Origin: Tetracentron sinense
Taxonomy: Eukaryota; Streptophyta; Magnoliopsida; Trochodendrales; Trochodendraceae
DNA: 64,000 bases
Assembly (NCBI GenBank): GCA_015143295.1
Contig: CM026559.1
Coordinates: 18,552,826-18,616,825, forward strand
Direction: 5' to 3'
The translations under genes and the position numbers were made by a program. A model generated the notes under the pieces. That model made no database searches and was not told the DNA's origin. It saw only the letters and a list, made by a program, of their open reading frames with translations. This document shows positions 55,434-64,000 of this stretch, in pieces (position 1 is the stretch's first letter; each line of letters starts with the position of its first letter).

Positions 55434-58362
55434 GAACCTTACTTGTCAATGAATGTTTGGCTCGAGTATTGATCGACACCGGGTCTACTCATTCATTCGT
55501 ATCACCGCGTTTCTCTCAAGGCTTTTCCTCCGAGCCTAGCCAGTTGGAACCGGAGTTAGCCATTTCGACTCCTCTTGGCAAGACAGTATTGTCGGATAAA
55601 GTGTATAGGAGCAGTGTGGTTCAAGTGGAGAGCCACGAGTTGGCGGTTGATATAATCGTTCTCGGATTTCACGACTTTGATCTTATATTGGGAATGGATT
55701 GGTTAGCAGCGCATCATGGGCATGTAGCTTGCTTTGAAAAGATGGTACTCTTCCGGCCAGTAGAAGGAAAACTATTTCACTTTCAGGGATTGAGAAGTAG
55801 AGATATTGCCCATTTTGCGGCGTTGAGCCTAGCGAACCCTGAGGCAAAGGACTCTTCAACTATTCCGGTCGTGAGTGAATTCCTAGATGTGTTTCTAGAG
55901 GAGTTGCCAGGATTGTCTCCAGACAAGGAGATTGAGTTTGTGATCAAGCTTGCACCAGGCACAGCTCCTATTTTCAGGGCTCCATATAGAATGGCCCCTA
56001 TTGAACTTAAGGAGTTGAAGACACAGTTGGAGGAATTGCAAGGCCTTGGTTTCATTCGACCAAGTGTCTCACCGTGGGGTACCCCGGTGTTATTTGTTAA
56101 GAAGAAGGATCGCTCGATGCGGATGTGCGTCGATTATCGGCAGTTGAACAAAGTCACTATAAAGAATAGGTACCCATTGCCTAGGATTGATGACTTGTTC
56201 GATCAGTTGAAGGGAGCAAAATTTTTATCTTCGGTCCGGTTACCACCAGTTGAAGATCAAGGCTGAGGATGTGCCCAAAATTGCTTTTCGGACTCGATAC
56301 GGACACTATGAGTTCTTGGTGATGCCTTTTGGTCTCACAAATGCGCTAGCAGCCTTTATGGATTTAATGAACCGGGTGTTCCGGCTATACCTGGATCGAT
56401 GCGTGATCGTGTTTGTCGATGATATCTTGGTGTATTCCGAGACACGGGAAGATCACATGCGAGACCTTTGCCTTGCTTTGGAAATGCTGAGAGAGCACAA
56501 GTTGTATGCTAAATTAAGCAAGTATGAGTTTTGGTTGGAAGAGGTGGCATTCCTAGGCCACGTCGTATCCGTGAAAGGCATTTCGGTAGATCCGAAGAAG
56601 ATAGAGGCAGTCATGAGTTGGGCGAGGCCCAAGAGTGTCACAGAGATACGCCGTTTCCTTGGGTTGGTAGGCTACTAGAGGAGATTCGTAGAGGGTTTCT
56701 CTAGCCTTGCGGCACCGCTCACTTATTTGACAAGGAAGAATGCAAAATTTGTATGGAGTGATAATTGTGAGATCAGTTTCACAGAACTAAAGAAGAGGCT
56801 TACCATGGCCCTCGTCCTTACAGTGCCATCCGAACATGGTGGTTATGAGGTGTACAGTGATGCCTCGCATGTTGGACTTGGGTGTGTGCTCATGCAACAC
56901 AAGAAAGTCATTGCTTATGCATCGAGGCAATTGAAAGAGCATGAAAAGAATTATCCCACGCACGACTTGGAGCTTGCGGCGGTCATGTTTACACTCAAGA
57001 TTTGGCACCATTACCTTTATGGGGTGGAGTTCTATGTGTTCACGGATCACAAGATTCTCAAGTATCTCTTTTCCCAAAAGGAGCTGAATCTAAGGCAACG
57101 GCGTTGGATGGAATTTTTGAAAGACTATGACTGCACCGTCCAATACCACCCGGGCAAAGCAAACGTTGTAGCGGACGCTTTGAGTAGAAGACCTCCGGGG
57201 TTATTAGCACACATGTTGGTGCAAGAATGGAGATTATTGGAGGATTTGGCAAATCTGGACATTAGTGTGAATGATACAGTTTGCGGTCCTGTTTTGGCAA
57301 ATGTCACGGTTCGACCATATATTATAGATTCGATCCAAGAATACCAAGCCACGGATGCTGAATTGTTGGCTTATCGGGACAAGGAAGTTGCCAAGGGTAG
57401 TGAAGACTTTTCTCTTACTAGTCGAGGTGCTATTACGTTTAAAGGAAGGCTGTGTGTTCCAGCCAATGCAGATCTTCGACGAGAGATCATGGATGAGGCA
57501 CATCGTTTGAAGTACACAGTGCGTCCTAGGGGTACAAAGATGTACCGGAATCTCAAGAATCACTATTGGTGGCGGAATATGAAGAGGGAGGTTGTGGAGT
57601 ATGAGGCACGGTGTTTGGTGTGCCAGCAGGTGAAAGCAGAGCACATGCGACCCATAGGTCTATTACAGTCTCTTCCTATTCCCGAGTGGAAATGGGAGAA
57701 CATCTCCATGAGCTTCATAGTTGGCTCAGATGCGATTTGGGTTGTGGTGGACTGTTTGACTAAGTCTGTGCATTTCTCACCTTACCGGACCACGTTCAAT
57801 TCTAATCAGTTGGCCGCTCTGTACATCAGGGAAGTGGTTAGGCTACACGGGGTGCCAGTCAGTATTGTCTCAAATTGAGATCCAAGATTCACATCAAGAT
57901 TCTTGAAGAGTTTTCAGGAAGCCATGGGTTCCCGACTTGATTTCAGCACTGCATTTCATCCACAAACGGATGGACAAACTGAGAGAGTGAACCAAGTTAT
58001 CGAAGACATGCTTCGGGCATGTATGTTGGATTTCGAGGGCAGTTGGGAAGAACACTTGTCTTTGGTTGAATTCGCCTATAACAATAGCTATCAGGCGAAC
58101 ATCCAAATGGCACCATTTGAGGCCTTACATGGGTGAAGCTGCAGGTGTCCCCTCTACTGGAATGAGGTAGGAGAAAGAAAGGTGTTAGGTCCGAAGTTGA
58201 ACGAGTATACTCCTAGTATAGTCATGATCATCCGGGATCGGATGAGAGCCGCTCAAGATCGTCAAAAGAGTTATGCGACACGTGCCGCAGGGACTTGGAA
58301 TTCCAGGTTGGGGATCAAGTCTTTGTGAAGGTATCTCCTAGCAAGGGGATTATGAGATTTGG
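55434..58362 (+). pseudogene. pol: Body B pol: protease to integrase, before sL3
   Basis: Protease [13 protein letters not shown] and [20 protein letters not shown] with [20 protein letters not shown]; a small deletion near 56235 removes the FSKIDL segment and shifts the frame; [30 protein letters not shown] at 56676-56678; RNase [19 protein letters not shown]; integrase zinc region ..[11 protein letters not shown], a core with a deletion inside [10 protein letters not shown], a stop near 57878, AFHPQTDGQTERVNQVIEDM with the Glu region, a stop at 58134, a frameshift near 58290, then KVSPSKGIMRFGK. sL3 interrupts it there and it resumes at 61199. Confidence 0.9.
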
Positions 58363-58596
58363 CAAGCTGTAGAGCCCCGGACCTTTTTCACATTTAATGC
58401 ATGACACTTTCGTTGCCATTTTGCCTTTAAAGAGGTATAATTAATAAATAAGGAATAAATTGGAAATTTTGAAATGTCAGAAATGTTCCTTTTCGAAGTA
58501 CGAACCCAACGCAAGTTGAATCGTCAAAATCGGACGAACGAGTCAAAAGATATGGCCAAAACAGTCTGGACCTACAGGCAATTGGTAGCTCAGAAG

Positions 58597-58877
58597 GCAC
58601 TAAGGACGTAGCTCGGTTATGCGCTAAGGACGTAGCTCGGTTATGCACTAAGGACGTAGCTCGGTTATGCACTAAGGATGTAGCTCGGTTATGCGCTAAG
58701 GACGTAGTTCGGTTATGCACTAAGGACGTAACTCGGTTATGCACTAAGGACGTAGCTCGGAAGGCACTAAGGACGTAGCTCGGTTATGCACTAAGGACGT
58801 AGCTCGGAAGGCACTAAGGACGTAGCTCGGTTATGCACTAAGGACGTAGCTCAGAAGGTACTAAGGACGTAGCTCGG
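58597..58877 (+). repeat. 23-24 bp tandem array in sL3
   Basis: Twelve copies of CTAAGGACGTAGCTCGG followed by TTATGC or AAGGC, so units alternate between 24 and 23 bp. No intervening unique sequence. Confidence 0.95.
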
Positions 58878-59054
58878 ACAACGTGCTCTGATAAGGCACA
58901 GACAACGTACTCTGATAACGTAGCTCTAGCTCTGATAACGTATACGTTGTGCATCCGTTGTGCAATAGACAACGGGTACGTTGTGCAGCAAACAGCGTGT
59001 ACGTTGTACAGCTCACGATGGGCACGTTATGCATAAGACAACGGGCAACAAGCT

Positions 59055-59233
59055 CAGCACAACGTGTTCGGCACTATTCACAGCACAACGTGTTTGGCAC
59101 TATTCACTGCACAACGTGTTTGGCACTATTCACAGCACAACGTGTTCGGCACTATTCACAGCACAACATGTTCGGCACTATTCACAACACAACGTGTTTG
59201 GCACTATTCACAGCTCAACGTGTTCGGCACTCA
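59055..59233 (+). repeat. 26-bp tandem array in sL3
   Basis: Seven copies of a unit with CACAACGTGTTCGGCACTAT, some with TTTGGCAC. Between the two arrays (58878-59054) are further ACGTTGTGCA-like words. Confidence 0.95.
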
Positions 59234-60212
59234 TGTTTTTGCAGAAATTTCAGTAAGGGCGTTTTCGTCTTTTGGTGTTAAACCCTTACCCATAAGGGTT
59301 TGCTCGACCCTTTGAGCCCTCATTCACAACCCTTAGACATTTTGAGAGCTAGAGAGTGAGAAGAAGAGGGTTTTGAGCTAGGGTTTCCATTGAGGAAGAA
59401 ATCAAAGGGGTGGACCATCCTGGGTCGTCCTCAAACTTGGATTTGCTTCAAGTTCAAGGCTCAAGCTTGTGTGGGAGCCACTCTCCAAGCTAGGGCAGCC
59501 ATCTTACGTACATTTTGAAAGGGGTTTCTTCCCCAACTCGAGTCTTCCTCAAGCAAGGGTTGTTCCCTAACCTTTTTGGAGCTTCAATCAAGTTTCCCAC
59601 TAAGGATCAAGCCTTGAGCAAGGTTAGTACACCCTACTAACTTTCCCTAGCAAAAATCTAGGTTTTCTACATAAAGATGTGATTCTTTACATTATGTTTT
59701 CCTTCTTATGAAATGTGTTATCCCCCATTAAATATAAACAAGATAATGGAAAAGGTGTGGATGTGTGGATGGAATGTTGGATGTGGCGATTGGATGCCGA
59801 GATGTATGTTGTGTGATGTGTGTGATGGAAATGGTGGATGGGTATTTTACCAATAATGAACTTACCTTGATGTTTGGATGGAAAATATGCGCTAAAAAGA
59901 ACAAGATGAATTATTTAGAAACATTGCCTGTGTTGTGTTTGACAAAATGCCTAAAATATGAATAAATGATCTAAAGGAAGAATATGGAAATGGGTTTTTA
60001 TGCATGCGTTCTTATAAACGATAAATTGATCAAATGTTATGCAAACTACTTATGTTACCTATGTTCATATCATGAATTGAATTGTAATGTCATATCTTGG
60101 TTACTCCCATTATCATGATTGCCATTATGGACACGTACACGAGCACGCATGATAGCATGAACCGAGTTTTCAAGAGCATGTGCATAATAAACAACAAGAA
60201 AATATTGCATGT

Positions 60213-60466
60213 CAAGGAGGTTGGTAGCCCAGGGAGGATTCGGGTATTAACCTCTGGCTCACAAGAAAACCATGCATTTCATAACAAGGAGGTTGGTAGC
60301 CCAGGGACATTCAGGTGCTAGCCTCTGGCTCACAAGTGCATTGCATATCAAGGAGGTTGGTAGCCCAGGGACATTTGGGTACTAACCTCTGGCTCACAAG
60401 TGCATTGCATATCAAGGAGGTTGGCAGCCCAGGGAGATTCGGGTGCTAGCCTCTGGCTCACAAGTT
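60213..60466 (+). repeat. 64-72 bp tandem array in sL3
   Basis: Four units starting at 60213, 60285, 60349 and 60413, each with CAAGGAGGTTGGTAGCCCAG and CTCTGGCTCACAAG. It is the reverse-sense equivalent of the 69-bp repeat of the Gy3 LTR. Confidence 0.9.
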
Positions 60467-60753
60467 ACAAGATGAAAGTTTACAAGATGATGATCATGCA
60501 TTCATGCATGCACGCATACATGATTTCTACGAGGCATATCGAGACAGGACATGGGTTTCAAGCTTGGGTTTTATCAGTGTTTTTGCATTCATGCACACAC
60601 TTTTAAATGATTGTATTGTACCATGTCAAATACTGTTTAGTTCGTGATGCTTCTATTACTGCTTTGCATGGTATGACTATTACGTGTGTTATTATTGTTA
60701 TGGCTAGCTAGTAGCTTGTACTCGCTGAGTATTCCATGCTCAGCCGTACTTTT

Positions 60754-60909
60754 ATGTCGGCAGGTGCGCGAGCCCCTCTTGACATATGTGATCAGGGTCC
60801 TTGGATAGAGGAGGACTACGGGGAGAAAGAACCGTATGAGGATCTAGTAGTCGAGCCTCAGGCGGAGGCGAGAGACTTAGACCATTGGCCCCATGGGTGT
60901 GACTATTGA
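60754..60909 (+). CDS. Conserved LTR small ORF, sL3 copy
   Basis: 51 codons: MSAGARAPLDICDQG, core PWIEEDY then a long acidic tail (EKEPYEDLVVEPQAEARDLD). The most diverged of the PWVEEEY copies, yet still open from ATG to TGA and still acidic. Confidence 0.5.
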   Translation: MSAGARAPLDICDQGPWIEEDYGEKEPYEDLVVEPQAEARDLDHWPHGCDY

Positions 60910-61198
60910 TCGAGAAAGTGTTGGGTCTTATGTATTTTGATATTTTGATAGGTGGGCCTGTCCACCTTAGACTTAGGCGTGTTTTTTATTTATGTTAACT
61001 TGGAATACTACATTTTGGATCATTATAAAGAAAAGAAAAATTTAGTTTTCGCTTCCATAAATTATGTTTAGCTTCCGCGCTCTGATTATCATTATTTAGT
61101 ACTGTGTTTATCTTGTGCATTACAGGATGGTTTGGCAGGTACGTAGTGTCACACCTAAAATATCCCTAAACTCCTAGGGGGTATTTCGGGGCGTGACA

Positions 61199-61562
61199 CA
61201 AGCGAGGCAAGCTTAGTCCTCGGTATGTTGGCCCGTTTGAGATCATCACGCGAGTTGGTGAAGTTGCTTACAGGGTAGCTCTTCCATCTCACATGGCCGC
61301 GGTTCACAACGTTTTCCATGTGTCTATGCTTCGGAAGTACATTGCGGATCCTTTGCATGTCATAGACTTGGAGCCGTTGGAAATTTTGAGAGGATCTCAC
61401 TTTAGTTGAGAGGCCGGTTCATATATTGGATCGGAGAGATCAAGTCCTTCGCAACAAAATGATTCCGTTGGTTCTCGTGTAGTGGCAACATCATGCTTGA
61501 GAAGAGTCTACGTGGGAGCAAGAGGCCGAAGTCAGAGCGAAGTACCCGTAATTGTTTGAATG
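61199..61562 (+). pseudogene. pol: Body B integrase C-terminal domain, after sL3
   Basis: Second half of the interrupted integrase: RGKLSPRYVGPFEIITRVGE, AVHNVFHVSMLRKYIADP, a one-base insertion near 61390 (GAAATTTTGAGAGG) and stops, then the chromodomain-like tail WQHHA..ESTWEQEAEVRAKYP. Ends at TGA 61560-61562. Confidence 0.88.
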
Positions 61563-61650
61563 AGTTTTGTATAGGTTTTGTATATGACTTGAAATTTTGT
61601 TTTGGTTTGAAATGCAAGTATCGTCTAAATTTCGAGGATGAAATTTTTGT

Positions 61651-61662
61651 AAGGGGGGAGGA
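61651..61662 (+). other. Polypurine tract before LTR3
   Basis: AAGGGGGGAGGA directly before TGTAGAGCCCC. Confidence 0.85.
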
Positions 61663-61873
61663 TGTAGAGCCCCGGACTTTTTCATGCTTAATGCATGGCA
61701 CTTTCGTAGCCAATTTTCCTTTAATATAGGACAATTAATAAATAAGGAAGAATTTGAAAATTCCAAAATGTCAGAAATATTCCTTTTCGAAGTACGAACC
61801 CAACGCAAGTTGAATCGTCAAAATCCGACTAACGGGTCAAAAGATATGGCCAAAACAGTTTGGATCTGTAGAC

Positions 61874-62059
61874 CACCAATTGCTCGGTCCATGGAGCGAT
61901 CGATCGGTCCAAAACCGATCGATCGGAAGCTATCAACGGGTGCACTTTTTTGTATGGAAAAATTTTCCATAGAGCATGTTTTTGACCGATCGCCTGATCA
62001 CGAACACCGATTGCTCGGTAGGCAACTGATCGATTGGTCATAACCACCGATCGCTCGGT
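61874..62059 (+). repeat. Palindrome-rich U3 module in LTR3
   Basis: Same layout as in LTR2 (GATCGATCGGTCCAAAACCG, AAGCTATCAACGG, TTTTTTGTATGGA) with one extra palindrome-like unit at the start. Confidence 0.85.
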
Positions 62060-62599
62060 CTTCGTGTTTTTGTAGAATTTGATTAAGGGCATTTTCGGCA
62101 TTTGGGTGTTATACCCTTCCCTATTAAGGTTTGCCCGAGCCTTTAGGGCTCATTCTCAACACTTAGAGTATTTTGAGAGCTAGAGGAAGAGGAAAAGGAG
62201 ATTCTAACCTGTGTGATGTGAACATCAATCCACCTAGAAAAGCATGATGTAGGTTAAATACATAATGAACATACCCCATGTTTGATGAAATGCCAAGGTG
62301 AATAAAATGAGTTGGAAATTAAGAGATGTATGCTTAATTAATTATGGAAATTCGTAGGGCCTATGATAGTGTGTTTCCTTGCTTTCCCTAAATTACATGA
62401 ATATTGACTTGCTTAAATTATCAATGTTATATGTATTGTGAATTACCAAATTGTCATATTTAAATTCAAATGCAAGTATGCACACGATTCCACGAGCATG
62501 GCATGCACGACATGATTTTCTGAGGTTTTTCAAGAACGAGAATTAGAGGTGGGACATATCCTACGATATGTTTTACCTCGCTTTTGGTAAGAACAAGAC

Positions 62600-62890
62600 T
62601 AACATGCATAAAGAAGGGTCTCCCTTCCCTCGCAAGTACATATCATAACAAAGGTTTCCCTTCCTTCGCAAGTGCATTTAGGAAGAAGGGTCTCTCTTCC
62701 CTCACAAGTAGTTTATTTTCCAAGCAAGCAAGATACATGGCATGACAAGCATGAGCATTTAGGAAGAAGGGTCTCTCTTCCCTCACAAGTAGTTTATTTT
62801 CCAAGCAAGCATGATACATGGCATGGCAAGCATGAGTATTTAGGAAGAAGGGTCTCCCTTCCCTCACAAGTAGTTTATTTTCCAAGTAAG
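62600..62890 (+). repeat. GAAGGGTCTCCCTTC array in LTR3
   Basis: Three 81-bp units starting about 62674, 62755 and 62836, plus degenerate units before. Each has the GAAGGG-TCT-CCCTTC or GAAGGGTCTCTCTTC inverted repeat. The ORFs on both strands here are repeat artefacts. Confidence 0.85.
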
Positions 62891-63178
62891 CATGACATGG
62901 CTTGACACACATGACACGACATGATACGAAAAGACAAGTTTTTCAAGCTCGAAAAGGGAAATTTGAATCAAGTCTAGTGCACGAAGTTTTCAAGGATTTT
63001 ATCGGCTTTTACGAATGCAAGCATGATTAAAAACTGCTATACTTTCTCGTGATGATATGAACTATTCCTACTTTATATCTGTGAACTGCTTCCTACTTTC
63101 TATATTGCTATTGTTTCGCTATGACTATTGGTTAGTATTCGGTACACGTTGAGTATTCCATGCTCAGCCGTACTTCTT

Positions 63179-63298
63179 ATGCCGGCAGGTGATAACGGAG
63201 CGGCTACTCCTTTTGATATCTGCGCTCCGAACCCTTGGGTGGAGGAGGAGTATGTTGAGGAACCTCTGGAGGAACCTCCGGTAGAGGGTTATTATTAG
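63179..63298 (+). CDS. Conserved LTR small ORF, LTR3 copy
   Basis: 39 codons, MPAGDNGAATPFDICAPN, then PWVEEEYVEEPLEEPPVEG and YY-TAG. Differs from sL1 and sL2 copies partly at synonymous positions. Confidence 0.5.
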   Translation: MPAGDNGAATPFDICAPNPWVEEEYVEEPLEEPPVEGYY

Positions 63299-63602
63299 AG
63301 GTGGTAGATTCTGAGTGAATAGCTATGGGTGAGTGAGAGATATATTCATGTATTTTGGTGGGCCTGTCCGCACTTTCTTTTGCGTATCTTTTTGTATGAA
63401 CTTGGATCACATATATATATACATAGAGGTTTGGTTAAGTCTTTTGCTGTGCTTTATAGTTTATGTTTCCGCTATTATGTCCTCTATTGTATATGTTCCA
63501 GGTCTTTTGCAGGTTATTTTGATTAAGGAAGTCTTGAAAATCATGATGAGTCGTCCAAGATTCACTCTAACTCCTAGGGTGGGTTTTGAGTCGCGACAGA
63601 AG

Positions 63603-63614
63603 TGGTATCAAAGC
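63603..63614 (+). other. Primer-binding site of body C
   Basis: TGGTATCAAAGC, one mismatch from the Met-tRNA site. 63615-63935 is the non-coding leader. Confidence 0.85.
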
Positions 63615-63935
63615 TTAGGCTTTAGGTCTCTACGGTCACTTAAAATCTAGTACCACAGCTTGACAAGAGCATATGCCTGGAAACAAGTTAGGAAGGAAGT
63701 AAGTTGGAAGCGAGTCATTTTCCAAGTGTAAGACTAAACTTTTGTCTTAGTCAAAATGGTTGCTTCAACCAAGTACGAGTCTTAGGAACGCTAGAACACC
63801 AAGGTATAATATTATAAATACACCGATGGTTGTCATGCAATGTATATTAGTATTGAACTGTTGTGAAATAGAAATGTGATAAATTATGGTTTCAAGTTAG
63901 ACTCATGTGGTGCTATTGTTCTCATGAATTTAGTC

Positions 63936-64000
63936 ATGAGAGGGGGCACACGGGGTCGTGGACCACATACCAGAGCTTTATCTTCTTCTCGAGATGAGGT
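63936..64000 (+). pseudogene. gag: Body C gag, start only
   Basis: ATG 63936, MRGGTRGRGPHTRALSSSRD, collinear with body B gag. Cut by the window end, so whether the rest is intact is unknown. Confidence 0.8.

Larger units (their letters stand above)
58368..61198 (+). mobile_element. Solo LTR sL3 (gypsy subfamily B) in body B integrase
   Basis: Starts TGTAGAGCCCCGGACC and ends TTTCGGGGCGTGACA, 2831 bp, target duplication CAAGC at 58363-58367 and 61199-61203. No primer site or polypurine tract. Where other LTRs have the palindrome module it has two tandem arrays (58597-58877, 59055-59233). It shares the third array (60213-60466) and LTR ends with Gy3. Confidence 0.93.
61663..63598 (+). repeat. 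LTR3 of the chain
   Basis: 1936 bp, TGTAGAGCCCCGGAC to TTTGAGTCGCGACA, followed by a primer site. Shorter than LTR2 because several hundred bases are missing between GATTCTAACCT (ending about 62210) and GTGTGATGTGAACATC. 3' LTR of body B and 5' LTR of body C. Confidence 0.88.
25621..64000 (+). mobile_element. Tandem gypsy chain LTR1-A-LTR2-B-LTR3-C (subfamily A)
   Basis: Three LTRs (25621-39095 with insert, 43445-53684 with insert, 61663-63598) alternate with internal regions. LTR2 and LTR3 are each preceded by a polypurine tract and followed by a Met-tRNA primer site, with no target duplication at either, so neighbouring units share an LTR. The third body is cut by the window end. Such chains arise by unequal recombination between LTRs or by insertion into a like element. 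Confidence 0.85.

Noticed and set aside
58597-58877. Regular direct repeats resembling a CRISPR array
   Set aside because: Units are head to tail with no unique spacers, and the array lies in an LTR of a plant retrotransposon.
58949-59315. Three overlapping plus-strand frames with repeated Thr/Cys/His units
   Set aside because: Artefact of the 26-bp array; the frame cycles through all three phases.

Overview
The window is plant nuclear DNA, probably from a eudicot, consisting of nested and tandem retrotransposons. I found no cellular protein gene and no tRNA, rRNA or CRISPR locus. Plant origin rests on Ty3/gypsy pol of chromovirus type (a chromodomain-like tail after integrase), a SIRE-type Ty1/copia element with a third ORF, an Athila-type element with an Asp-tRNA-like primer site, and a plant LINE whose ORF2 ends in an RNase H domain. 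The species cannot be named from this.

Layout. (1) 1-12175, minus: gypsy element Gy1. Its integrase is split at 1279-5671 by two solo LTRs, sL1 (plus) and sL2 (minus), each with its own 5-bp target duplication. (2) 12176-17060, minus: a decayed LINE whose reverse-transcriptase core is gone and is replaced by a 388-bp LTR-like piece. (3) 17578-24175, minus: gypsy element Gy3 with an assembly gap at 23285-23381; it appears to sit in the LTR of an older plus-strand element, GyE, whose LTR end, primer site and leader follow at 24176-25620. (4) 25621-64000, plus: a gypsy chain of the form LTR1-body A-LTR2-body B-LTR3-body C, leaving the window. LTR1 is interrupted by SIRE-type Cop1 (25682-36810, TSD CTTTG), LTR2 by the Athila-derived, gag-only Ath1 (44088-52144, TSD GGATT), and the integrase of body B by solo LTR sL3 (58368-61198, TSD CAAGC).

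Signals that the standard retroelement model does not explain: (a) bodies A and B carry a 143-145 bp GT-AG intron-like segment exactly between gag and protease; removing it in B joins gag and pol in one frame, while Gy1 has no interruption at the same site. (b) The related gypsy LTRs all carry a small ORF, usually starting MS-x-G, with an acidic PWVEEEY core in seven copies, that belongs to neither gag nor pol. (c) A palindrome-rich U3 module built on ACCGATCGATCGGT is shared, in the same orientation, by gypsy LTRs and by the unrelated copia LTR. (d) In sL3 the slot of that module holds two different tandem-repeat arrays. (e) The LTRs carry conserved splice-site-like pairs about 1.1 kb apart whose acceptor lies inside the small ORF.

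All coding regions are broken by stops, frameshifts or deletions, so the bodies look non-autonomous. The order of insertion is partly readable: the gypsy elements and the chain came first, then Cop1, Ath1 and the solo LTRs.
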